Source: Gammaproteobacteria bacterium (GTDB lineage: Bacteria; Pseudomonadota; Gammaproteobacteria; Pseudomonadales; Azotimanducaceae). Taken from it: DNA of 42,780 bases. The position numbers and the translations under genes were made by a program. Positions 27,315-34,324 of this stretch are shown here, piece by piece. The notes beneath the pieces are model-generated. The model ran no database searches. It was given only the letters and a program-made list of their open reading frames with translations, and was not told the DNA's origin. Location of the stretch: assembly GCA_028821125.1 (NCBI GenBank), contig JAPPHD010000183.1, positions 1 through 42,780 on the forward strand. Reading direction: 5' to 3'. Numbering within the stretch: position 1 is the stretch's first letter; each line of letters begins with the position of its first letter.

Positions 27315-28666
27315 CGTTCCCCCGCCGGGGCATTGCCCTGGATGTCGGATACCGATACCGCCGCGGTTTTGCGCTCTTCAGGCTCCCCGTCCTGTACGTT
27401 GGTCCGGCCACGGCCCTGCATGTTGGCGTGCCATTGCCGCCAGAACCCGCGCATCTGGAGTTCGTCCGACGTTCCCGGGGCGGGATTCAACATGCCTCTG
27501 GAGAGGTCGGACCACTCGTTGCCGCTGGCGCGGAAGCCCTCCTGACAGGACTCCAGGGCTTCCACGTCATCCGGGGTGGCGAAGCCGCCCGGCCCGAAGA
27601 ACGTCAGGTAACTGTCGAGCCGGGTAGCCAAGAGGGCGCCCGACTCCTCCCGGGGGACGAGGTGCCAGGCCGTGACGTCCATGGCGCCCGGCGCCAGGGG
27701 TTCGATGTACCGGATGGTGATGGCAACGAAATCCAGAACAAGGAGGTTGGGATAGACGAGCAGGTTTCGAGAGGTATCGGCCATCCGGCGGGCGCGTTCT
27801 TCCCCGTACTTTTTCACCAGCCGAACGCGGGCGCGTTCGATCGGCTCCCTCGTTTCCTCGCCGAACAGCGGGTGCCAGTGGGCGATGGGGCGCCCGTGAC
27901 GGGCGATGTTCTCCCCCACGCAGTGTCCGTTGCCCAGGGCTCTCGCCAGGCCGGGAGGGCGGGCAGCCATGGTGGCCCTGCTGTCGTCCGTCCCGAGACC
28001 GGTGATGTAATCCACGTAAGTCCGGTGGGTCGTGAGCAGGTGATAGGAATCAAGGCTGTTTTCGACCAGCAGTTTCCAGTTGGCCTTTATCGTGTACCGG
28101 TTTGAACCGGAAACCACCCGCATCCCGCTCTCGGCCTGGTCCACCACCAGGTCGAGATAGTCCCTGGCCCCGGCGAGGTAGGTGACCAGGTCTTCCACAA
28201 GGGGATTGAAACTCACGAAGTAGAAGCCCCGGTAGCTGTCGACCCTGGCTGGTTCCTTCAGCCCCAGTTCGCCGCGGTCGAAGCCGGGGCCGTATGCGTC
28301 TTCGCCGGGTACGGCGATCAGGTCCCCCTTGGTGTTGAACGACCAGCCGTGGTAGAAGCAGCGCAGGATGCTGGCGTTTCCCGCGGCGCGGCGGCAAACC
28401 AGGGCGCCCCGGTGGGGGCAGGAGTTGAGGAACACCCGTACTTTCCCGTCTTCGCCGCGGGCCAGGAAGAGCGGTCGTCCGGCCAGCGTCCGGCGCCGAT
28501 AGTCTCCCGGGTTTTCCACTTCCGATTCGTGCCCCACGTAAATCCAGCACTTCTCGAAGATCAGTTCCCGTTCCCGCCGGAACAGGTCCATGGAAGTCAT
28601 GGACGAGCGGTGGACCCTGAAAATCCCCCGCTGCCGGTCATCGATGATCAGGTCATTGATATCCAT
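27311..28666 (-). CDS. Rieske ring-hydroxylating oxygenase alpha subunit
   Basis: Catalytic subunit of a two-component Rieske oxygenase, 451 residues. The Rieske [2Fe-2S] ligands are C83, H85, C103 and H106 (CPHRGALVC ... CFYHGW). The mononuclear iron site is H209 and H214 in the pattern D206-x2-H-x4-H, with a further carboxylate ligand expected in the C-terminal half. The enzyme would insert oxygen into an aromatic or heterocyclic compound, or demethylate one. The length and paired beta subunit fit the aromatic (benzoate, salicylate or anthranilate-like) group, but the substrate cannot be assigned. No ferredoxin or reductase gene is adjacent, so electrons must come from elsewhere. It heads an apparent six-gene operon with beta, TRAP P, Q, M and NCS2. 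The ribosome-binding site is weak. Confidence 0.92.
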   Translation of the reverse strand: MDINDLIIDDRQRGIFRVHRSSMTSMDLFRRERELIFEKCWIYVGHESEVENPGDYRRRTLAGRPLFLARGEDGKVRVFLNSCPHRGALVCRRAAGNASILRCFYHGWSFNTKGDLIAVPGEDAYGPGFDRGELGLKEPARVDSYRGFYFVSFNPLVEDLVTYLAGARDYLDLVVDQAESGMRVVSGSNRYTIKANWKLLVENSLDSYHLLTTHRTYVDYITGLGTDDSRATMAARPPGLARALGNGHCVGENIARHGRPIAHWHPLFGEETREPIERARVRLVKKYGEERARRMADTSRNLLVYPNLLVLDFVAITIRYIEPLAPGAMDVTAWHLVPREESGALLATRLDSYLTFFGPGGFATPDDVEALESCQEGFRASGNEWSDLSRGMLNPAPGTSDELQMRGFWRQWHANMQGRGRTNVQDGEPEERKTAAVSVSDIQGNAPAGER

Positions 28667-28865
28667 GATTTCAACCGAATGCCGAAACGCCCGCTCGAAG
28701 CTGCGGGAATTCTACATGCTTGCCGTCTCCGCACATGACCGGCGAAGCGGCACCGGACAGCGCTGGTTTTTGACGAATTGGCCGTACTCCCAGCTCACAC
28801 CTTTCGGGCGGTTGCTCTTCCTATGCGCTCGGCGAGATGTTTTCAGAGCAATGGCCGGACGCGAT

Positions 28866-29297
28866 CTAACCTCGGCATGGATGCTCCCAACGCAGAGGCT
28901 GGAAGCGGGAGAAATCGTTGTCGCAGGAGACCATGGTTGCGTTGTGTGTGATGGCAAGGGCAGCCAAGTGTGCGTCAGTGGTAAGGTTCCCAGCCGTGCC
29001 CGTCTCATTCAGCAGGTTTCGCAATACGGCCCAATGATTGGGTTTCTCTGATACGGTCGTGACCGTTCTTGCCCCTAGCCAAGCGGAGACTTGTGATAGT
29101 GCTTCGTTCACACGCAGGGGTTCGGGAAACATCCTCGGGTTCGTTGACAGCCGCAAAAAACCGGCGAGGACCAGCCAGGGGAAGCCCACCGACTCATCGC
29201 CATTCAGGGCCGACTCCAACCAGCGGCGTATTCGTTGATGTTCAGGAGCCTGTTCGTTGATGGCATACAGCAGCACGTTGACGTCGACGACTTTCAT
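28866..29297 (-). CDS. vapC: VapC-type PIN-domain toxin ribonuclease
   Basis: A 143-residue PIN-domain protein that would cleave RNA when freed from its antitoxin. Acidic active-site candidates are D5 (VVDVNVLLYA), D108 (TTDAHLAALA), and D126 and D128 (SCDNDFSRF). The WLVLAGFLRLSTNPRMFPEPL segment marks the VapC subfamily that pairs with ribbon-helix-helix antitoxins. The start overlaps the antitoxin stop (ATGA), so the two are translated together. All key residues look intact, so it is probably functional. Confidence 0.88.
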   Translation of the reverse strand: MKVVDVNVLLYAINEQAPEHQRIRRWLESALNGDESVGFPWLVLAGFLRLSTNPRMFPEPLRVNEALSQVSAWLGARTVTTVSEKPNHWAVLRNLLNETGTAGNLTTDAHLAALAITHNATMVSCDNDFSRFQPLRWEHPCRG

Positions 29298-29560
29298 TTG
29301 CGCAAGGACATCTTGCGGAGAATCTCCTCATCCTCCAGTGCGGCCGCCAACCCCAACGCCTTGTCAAGGTCAACGCGGGGACGTCCCATGCAGAATGTCT
29401 TTTGCCGGTAAATCTCCTGTTGATCCTCGTTCCGATCCAACGCTTCGAGGCCGGCCCGCACCACGCGATTGAGCATTCTGGTAATGGATAGCCCTTCTCC
29501 CTGAGCCTGCGATCTGATCGCGGTCATAAGGTCGTCATCGATACGTACCGTGCTGCGCAT
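29294..29560 (-). CDS. vapB: VapB-type ribbon-helix-helix antitoxin
   Basis: An 88-residue DNA-binding antitoxin. The N-terminus MRSTVRIDDDLMTAIRSQAQ and ITRMLNRVVRAGLEAL forms a CopG/Arc-type ribbon-helix-helix. The C-terminal part (FCMGRPRVDLDKALGLAAAL) is the expected toxin-wrapping region. AGAGG lies about 10 bases before the ATG. A perfect 11-base inverted repeat sits directly upstream and probably binds this protein for autoregulation. Confidence 0.87.
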   Translation of the reverse strand: MRSTVRIDDDLMTAIRSQAQGEGLSITRMLNRVVRAGLEALDRNEDQQEIYRQKTFCMGRPRVDLDKALGLAAALEDEEILRKMSLRK

Positions 29561-29597
29561 GGTGTCATAACCTCTTGCATGATGATGTTATGACACC
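29561..29597. promoter_or_regulatory. Palindromic operator of the vapBC pair
   Basis: GGTGTCATAAC (29561-29571) and GTTATGACACC (29587-29597) form a perfect inverted repeat with 11-base arms and a 15-base spacer. It directly abuts the antitoxin start and covers its ribosome-binding site. Position and symmetry fit a VapBC autorepression site. The spacer places the half-sites about 2.5 helical turns apart, centre to centre. Confidence 0.7.
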
Positions 29598-29656
29598 AAT
29601 TATCGACAAGTGGGCTTCCGGGTCAAATCCACTGATTCTGTTTTATCGCCGAATGA

Positions 29657-29821
29657 TCACGCCCGAGTGAGTTCCATGTAGCCGTCCGGCGGCTCATGCC
29701 CGACAAACGTGTTATCCAGGTCTTCGTAGTGCCGTTATGCAATCAGGGCGTGGGTGGCGGCTTGTTGCGCATCCCGAAACCAGCGTTCCAAGGGACTGTC
29801 CATGCGCGACCCGGTGGTGCA
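29657..29821 (-). pseudogene. C-terminal remnant of an acyl-CoA-dehydrogenase-like flavoprotein
   Basis: The minus strand reads CTTGSRMDSPLERWFRDAQQ then AATHALIA, a stop (29735-29737), then RHYEDLDNTFVGHEPPDGYM and ELTRA before a second stop. 'S-P-L-x-R-x-x-R-D-x-x-x-A-x-x-H' is the C-terminal signature of acyl-CoA dehydrogenases and related flavin monooxygenases. There is no start and an internal in-frame stop, so this is a decayed fragment. It lies between the vapBC promoter and the RiPP locus. Confidence 0.45.
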
Positions 29822-29844
29822 CTACGAGAAGCGGCCGAACCGTC

Positions 29845-30573
29845 TCAGTTCTTGACGAAATGGCCGAGGTAGTGGCGGCTTTCGGTCATTGTGCCGTTTT
29901 GGCCCTTGCAGGCGTCGTGAACCAGGCGTTCCGTGCAGCAGACATAGGCTACGTCGGTGGATTGCCGTATACGCAGACAGGGGACGTTGGGATTGGCCGC
30001 CAGGTACCGGTCGGCGATTTCGCAGGGATGGATTCGGTCCGTCGAGGCCAGACACCCCGCCATTTCTTCGATCGGAATCGGTACGACGTAAACGTCTCGG
30101 CTTGCCGGGCCCTTGTTGACGACGATCCGGTTGCGGCTTTTCCACCTCGCGGCGAGGTCGAGTTCATCCCATGTGTCCAGGTGCATTCCCATCCTGAGCC
30201 CGGACTCGGGATCCACCGTTATCGACGGACGATTCTCCTCGTCAACGGAAGGTGGGAGTTCAACGACCGGTGACAGGCTGAAAAACGGGGAGAAATCCGA
30301 TTCGTTGTCGGTTTCGAGGTCCGGCCGGAAAACCGCGATGAAATCCAGCTCGTTCCCGATGGTCAGCTCCTCCAACGGAGCGGTGTATTTTTCGAGTTGT
30401 TGTTCATCAAGCTCTCGAAAGCCGACAGGAAGCCTGGCCTCGGGCCGATAATCCCCACAATCCGGGTAGGCGTCTCTGGCAACGACGAGTGTTTCCGTGA
30501 ACGAGACCAGCCGGTTCACGTTGCCCAGTCCGGTGTCGATATAGACTTTCAGCCCTTCAGACCAGTTCCGCAC
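29845..30573 (-). CDS. Probable 2-oxoglutarate/Fe(II) oxygenase-like RiPP tailoring protein
   Basis: A 242-residue protein of no certain family. It shows an H131-x-D133 pair (GMHLDTWD), a following NRIVVNKGP ... RDVYVVPI strand, and H219 about 85 residues later. This is the layout of the facial triad in 2-oxoglutarate-dependent iron dioxygenases. I believe such oxygenases accompany some cyclophane-forming radical SAM maturases, where they hydroxylate the modified peptide, but I cannot confirm membership. The start is GTG (30573), and the gene overlaps the maturase end by 17 bases, so the two are co-translated. No signal peptide or membrane helix is seen. An alternative is a non-catalytic partner or a leader-binding protein. 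Confidence 0.6.
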   Translation of the reverse strand: MRNWSEGLKVYIDTGLGNVNRLVSFTETLVVARDAYPDCGDYRPEARLPVGFRELDEQQLEKYTAPLEELTIGNELDFIAVFRPDLETDNESDFSPFFSLSPVVELPPSVDEENRPSITVDPESGLRMGMHLDTWDELDLAARWKSRNRIVVNKGPASRDVYVVPIPIEEMAGCLASTDRIHPCEIADRYLAANPNVPCLRIRQSTDVAYVCCTERLVHDACKGQNGTMTESRHYLGHFVKN

Positions 30574-31732
30574 CGATCGTTTCCAGTGGCTCGCCGTGCA
30601 GGGCGAGATACCTCAAGACGTGCGTGTAGAACTTGTCCAGGCCTTGGCAATAGACGGATGGATTGTCGAATCCGTTGCCCGTTGCATGTCGGTGCACCGG
30701 CTGGCCGCTGCCGCATATGTCCCGCCAGCAGCAGTCCGAACAGGCGGATGCGGGCGTTTTCCTGAAATACTCGAACTCCTGAAACAAAGGGTCCTGGATG
30801 ATCTCGGCGATGCTGGACTCCCTCAGATCCCTGTATTGATATCCGTTCCAGTATTTCGTCGTTCGCAGCGTGTCGTCCGGGCCCACACCGCCGTCCGAAG
30901 AGACCGTGATGAGCAGGTATTCGGGGTCAGACTCGCCGGCTCCGAACAGGAAGTTGCCGGAACCGTAGACCCTGGCCAGAAAGTGGTCGATGAATCGTAC
31001 GCTGACCGGTTCGTCGTCCTTCACCATCCTGTCGAAGATTTCGATCAGGGAATCGCCGTATGCCTCGGCGTTGCCGTCGAAATTGTCATGATTGACATCG
31101 GGCAGCAGAAAGTCGAAGTGACGCAGATTCAGGTCGCCCCGAAAGTGTTCGTAGATTTCGCCGGCGTCGTGGTTCTCGTCCATTACCGCGAGAATTGCGG
31201 GGGGCCGGTGCAGATGCGCCTGACACAGCCTCAGGCCGCGCGCGGTCGCCCGATAGGATGACCTGCCCCTGTGATCGAACCGGTGCACGTCGTTGTGCTT
31301 CCTCGCCCCGTCGAGGCTGACGCCCACGGCGACGCCGTGCCTGTTGAAGATGTCGATCCACTCCCTGTCGATCAGGACCCCGTTGGTCTGAATCGAAATG
31401 GACAGGTCGACGACGGGTTCCAGTTCCGACCTGAGCCGTTCGCAGATACTGTCCAATCGGGCTTTCGGCATCAGCAGCGGCTCGCCGCCATGCAGGTACA
31501 CTTCCACTCGTTGCAGCCCGCAATGTTCCGAGAATTCCCGAAGCCGCCGCACCAGCAATGCGACTGTGTCTTCCGCGATGATTGCCGCGTGGTCCTTGTA
31601 GCTATCGTCTCCGGCATTGAAGAAATAGCAGTAGTCGCAATCCAGGTTGCATCGCTCGGTTATCTTCAACACGACATCCAGCGTACGGAGATTGCCGAAA
31701 CTCACTTTTCTTCGATCGGTAGTGATCAGCAT
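30557..31732 (-). CDS. Radical SAM/SPASM peptide maturase
   Basis: A 391-residue radical SAM enzyme predicted to modify a ribosomally made peptide. The [4Fe-4S]/SAM motif is C28-x3-C32-x2-C35 in ERCNLDCDYCYFFNAGDDSY, followed by YLHGGEPLLMP and SIQTNGVLID. The C-terminal SPASM region has clustered cysteines (ACSDCCWRDICGSG ... YCQGL), for further iron-sulfur clusters. The CDYCYFFNAGDDSY form and the SPASM spacing resemble maturases of the GrrM/FxsB/XyeB/YhhB type, which join an aromatic ring to a side chain two residues on. It follows a precursor gene by 197 bases and overlaps the next gene. Its ribosome-binding site is weak, which could keep its level below that of the precursor. Confidence 0.85.
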   Translation of the reverse strand: MLITTDRRKVSFGNLRTLDVVLKITERCNLDCDYCYFFNAGDDSYKDHAAIIAEDTVALLVRRLREFSEHCGLQRVEVYLHGGEPLLMPKARLDSICERLRSELEPVVDLSISIQTNGVLIDREWIDIFNRHGVAVGVSLDGARKHNDVHRFDHRGRSSYRATARGLRLCQAHLHRPPAILAVMDENHDAGEIYEHFRGDLNLRHFDFLLPDVNHDNFDGNAEAYGDSLIEIFDRMVKDDEPVSVRFIDHFLARVYGSGNFLFGAGESDPEYLLITVSSDGGVGPDDTLRTTKYWNGYQYRDLRESSIAEIIQDPLFQEFEYFRKTPASACSDCCWRDICGSGQPVHRHATGNGFDNPSVYCQGLDKFYTHVLRYLALHGEPLETIGAELV

Positions 31733-31769
31733 CTTGTAGAGGGACGGATCAATGGCTGGCGCCGGGGAA

Positions 31770-31791
31770 CGGGCAGCGGAACACCTGCCCG
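31770..31791 (-). promoter_or_regulatory. Hairpin between precursor and maturase genes
   Basis: CGGGCAG and CTGCCCG form a perfect 7-base stem with an 8-base loop in the 197-base gap between the precursor and the maturase. It has no T-run, so it is not a classic terminator. It might slow or process the transcript so that more precursor than enzyme is made. Confidence 0.3.
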
Positions 31792-31929
31792 GGAATGAGG
31801 CGGAATGGGGGTTCCGGTGGCGGTGGACTCATTCGCCCACGCCAGCCGGCACCTCTCTCGATTTACTGCAAATCGGGAGCCGGCCGGCGCACCGCAGAGG
31901 GAATCTGATTTTCCCTGTTACGGTATCTG

Positions 31930-32091
31930 CTACGAACGGGTTGCGGAGACGAAATTTCCGCCTGACCCGGGGTCGCCGCCAGAGACCTTCTTGCGCAGGT
32001 TCGGACTGATCGCCTTGCCTGAGGCCGCCTTCTCGTCCCTGGCCGTGATGCCCAATTTCTTGCGAAGCTTGCGAATCTTAAGATCTTCCAT
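31930..32091 (-). CDS. RiPP precursor peptide with FVS-containing Gly-rich core
   Basis: A 53-residue peptide encoded just before the radical SAM maturase on the same strand. The ATG has AGGAAGG about 9 bases upstream. The first 38 residues are a Lys/Arg-rich, probably helical leader (starting MEDLKIRKLRKKLGI, ending SPNLRKKVSG). The last 16 residues, GGDPGSGGNFVSATRS, are a candidate core. F47-V48-S49 is an aromatic-x-Ser triad of the kind joined by three-residue cyclophane maturases. No other aromatic residue occurs in the whole peptide, so Phe47 is the only possible aromatic site. Cleavage after the Gly-Gly at 38-39 or near Gly45 is possible. No protease or exporter is adjacent. The assignment rests on position, size, ribosome-binding site and composition. 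Confidence 0.8.
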   Translation of the reverse strand: MEDLKIRKLRKKLGITARDEKAASGKAISPNLRKKVSGGDPGSGGNFVSATRS

Positions 32092-32127
32092 GGCCTTGAC
32101 CTTCCTCTTTTTGGATAGAATTCAAAA

Positions 32128-32155
32128 ACTATCCCAACCGCCGCAGTGGTGTCAA
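32128..32155 (-). promoter_or_regulatory. Promoter of the RiPP precursor
   Basis: On the minus strand a perfect -35 box TTGACA (32150-32155) is followed after 16 bases by GATAGT (32128-32133), a 4/6 match to the -10 consensus. It lies 37 bases upstream of the precursor ATG, in a locally AT-rich stretch. Confidence 0.55.
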
Positions 32156-32166
32156 TACCGACACCA
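32147..32166. promoter_or_regulatory. Palindrome overlapping the RiPP -35 box
   Basis: TGGTGTC and GACACCA form a perfect inverted repeat with 7-base arms and a 6-base spacer that covers the TTGACA -35 box. This is a plausible repressor operator. No regulator gene is adjacent. Confidence 0.45.
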
Positions 32167-32210
32167 TTGCGCGCGGCCGGCGGATTTGCTTTGACAGGCC
32201 GGAACAGCCG

Positions 32211-32627
<417 letters not shown>

Positions 32628-32714
32628 GGTGTCCTCTTGCGGATTTTTCGCGATTGTCCGACTCGAAGTATACGAACTGCGCCCGTGAGTGGTAGTCGAA
32701 AGTTTGAATCGTCG

Positions 32715-32733
32715 CGATAGACGGTTTCTATCG
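32715..32733. promoter_or_regulatory. Inverted repeat between rubrerythrin and MATE genes
   Basis: CGATAGA and TCTATCG form a perfect 7-base stem with a 5-base spacer (CGGTT) in the divergent gap. It could be an operator for either gene. No T-run follows, so it is not a terminator. Confidence 0.35.
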
Positions 32734-32833
32734 ACGTGAATCGCGGCGCAATGTTTCGTTTATGGGAATCGTTCTCGTTCGCGTCTGGTCGAAACGGCTG
32801 GCGAGGGTGCGCAAGCGACAGCGGCCATGCGGG

Positions 32834-32839
32834 TACAAT
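32834..32839 (+). promoter_or_regulatory. -10 box of the MATE gene
   Basis: TACAAT within GGGTACAATGCGCG, a 5/6 match to the sigma-70 -10 consensus. It lies 31 bases before the preferred GTG start at 32870 and argues against the earlier ATG at 32762. The same TACAATGCGC string precedes ileS. Confidence 0.5.
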
Positions 32840-32869
32840 GCGCGCTCCTTGGACTCCCGGGAACTGTTG

Positions 32870-34228
32870 GTGATCCGGCGCGAACTGGGCCAGTTGTCGC
32901 GGCTGGCCCTGCCCATGATGTTGGCGCAGTTGTCGCAGATGGGGATGGGCGTGATGGACACCATCATGGCCGGCCGCGTCGGCGCGGTGGACCTTGCCGG
33001 CGTGGCGCTGGGCGGCAACCTGTTCTGGCCCGCCATCCTGTTCGTCGTGGGCGTGCTCCTGTCGCTCATGCCCTCCATCTCGCAGTTGCACGGCGCCGGG
33101 CGCCAGCGGGAAGCCGGCGAGGTGGTGCGCCAGGCATGGTGGATCGCCCTGGTCGGCGGCAGCGGGCTGATCCTGTTGTTCCGGAACGCGGAACGCATCT
33201 ACCGTGCCATCGATGTCGACCCGCTGGCCATTCCCATCGCACTCGCTTACCTGGATGCGCTTTCCTGGGGTGTCCTGCCCATGCTGGGGTACGTGGCGCT
33301 CCGTTACCTCTGTGACGGCAATTCCTGGACGGTGCCCGCCATGGTGGTGGCGCTGTCCGGGCTGGTGCTGAAGCTGCCGCTCAACCTGCTGTTCATCCAC
33401 GGAGGGTTCGGCGTGCCCGCCATGGGAGGGGTGGGGTGCGGCTATGCGAGCGCCATCGTCATGAGCGCCCAGTTCGCCACGATGACCCTGATCGTGGCGT
33501 TCTCGCGCATGCGCGTCTGCGGCGTCTTTGCGCGTTTCAGCGCTCCGGATGGAGCGGAGATCTGGCGCCTGATCAGGTTGGGGCTGCCAATCGGCCTCGC
33601 GATCTTCGTCGAGGTGGGCATGTTCTCGTTCATCACGCTTCTGATAGGCCGCCTCGGGGTCGACGCCGTGGCGGCGCACCAGATCGCCATGAGCGTTGCC
33701 GGCCTGACCTTCATGGTGGGCCTGGCGCTGGGCGCCGCCGCATCGGTGAGAATCGGCTACAGCGTGGGTGCGGAAGACCTGCGCGCCGCCCGCCGCAGTG
33801 GCGGGGTGGCCATCGGCGTATCGGTGTCGTTCGCACTGCTGGCGGCGCTCGCAATCTATTTCGGCCGATTCTGGCTGGCGCGCCTGTACACGACGGAAAC
33901 GGCCGTTTTCGCCATGGCTGCGGAACTGCTTTTGTTCGTCGCGGCATTCCAGTTGTTCGACGATGCCCAGGCGACCTGTACCGGAGCGCTCAGGGGCTAC
34001 AAGGACACCCGCTCCCCCATGTGGGTGGGTGCGGTCGCGTACTGGATCGTGGGCTTCCCGGTCGGCGTGCTTTTCGGCTTCGGATTGTTCGGCCTGCCCG
34101 AACTCGGCCTGCACGGGTTCTGGACCGGGATGACCGTCGGGCTTGCCGTTGCCGCCTCCGCGCTGACCATGCGTTTTCGCTGGCTGGCGGGAAAACCGCG
34201 GCGGATACGGGCACTGGCTCGCCACTGA
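32870..34228 (+). CDS. MATE family multidrug/sodium antiporter (NorM-like)
   Basis: Twelve-helix inner-membrane exporter that uses a sodium or proton gradient to expel cationic drugs or metabolites. With GTG at 32870 it is 452 residues, standard for NorM. Family patterns include LALPMMLAQLSQMGMGVMDTIMAGRVGAVDLAGVALGG, LPIGLAIFVEVGMFSFITLLIGRLG and DDAQATCTGALRGYKDTRSPMWV. The frame extends back to an ATG at 32762, but those 36 extra residues are basic and unlike the family, and a TACAAT -10 box lies inside them. GGGA seven bases before the GTG supports the later start. It could export the RiPP product encoded nearby, but that is only a guess from proximity. Confidence 0.9.
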   Translation: MIRRELGQLSRLALPMMLAQLSQMGMGVMDTIMAGRVGAVDLAGVALGGNLFWPAILFVVGVLLSLMPSISQLHGAGRQREAGEVVRQAWWIALVGGSGLILLFRNAERIYRAIDVDPLAIPIALAYLDALSWGVLPMLGYVALRYLCDGNSWTVPAMVVALSGLVLKLPLNLLFIHGGFGVPAMGGVGCGYASAIVMSAQFATMTLIVAFSRMRVCGVFARFSAPDGAEIWRLIRLGLPIGLAIFVEVGMFSFITLLIGRLGVDAVAAHQIAMSVAGLTFMVGLALGAAASVRIGYSVGAEDLRAARRSGGVAIGVSVSFALLAALAIYFGRFWLARLYTTETAVFAMAAELLLFVAAFQLFDDAQATCTGALRGYKDTRSPMWVGAVAYWIVGFPVGVLFGFGLFGLPELGLHGFWTGMTVGLAVAASALTMRFRWLAGKPRRIRALARH

Positions 34229-34324
34229 CGCGGCCCCGCCGCCGAACCGGGTTTCACGGCCGGCCCATTGACAGACAGGCCGGCCCGGCTACGATTCCCC
34301 CGGACGGACTCCGGGAGGAACCAG

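Noticed and set aside
32762-32869. Extra 36 N-terminal codons of the MATE gene
   Set aside because: They contain the probable -10 box, are basic and do not resemble a NorM N-terminus.
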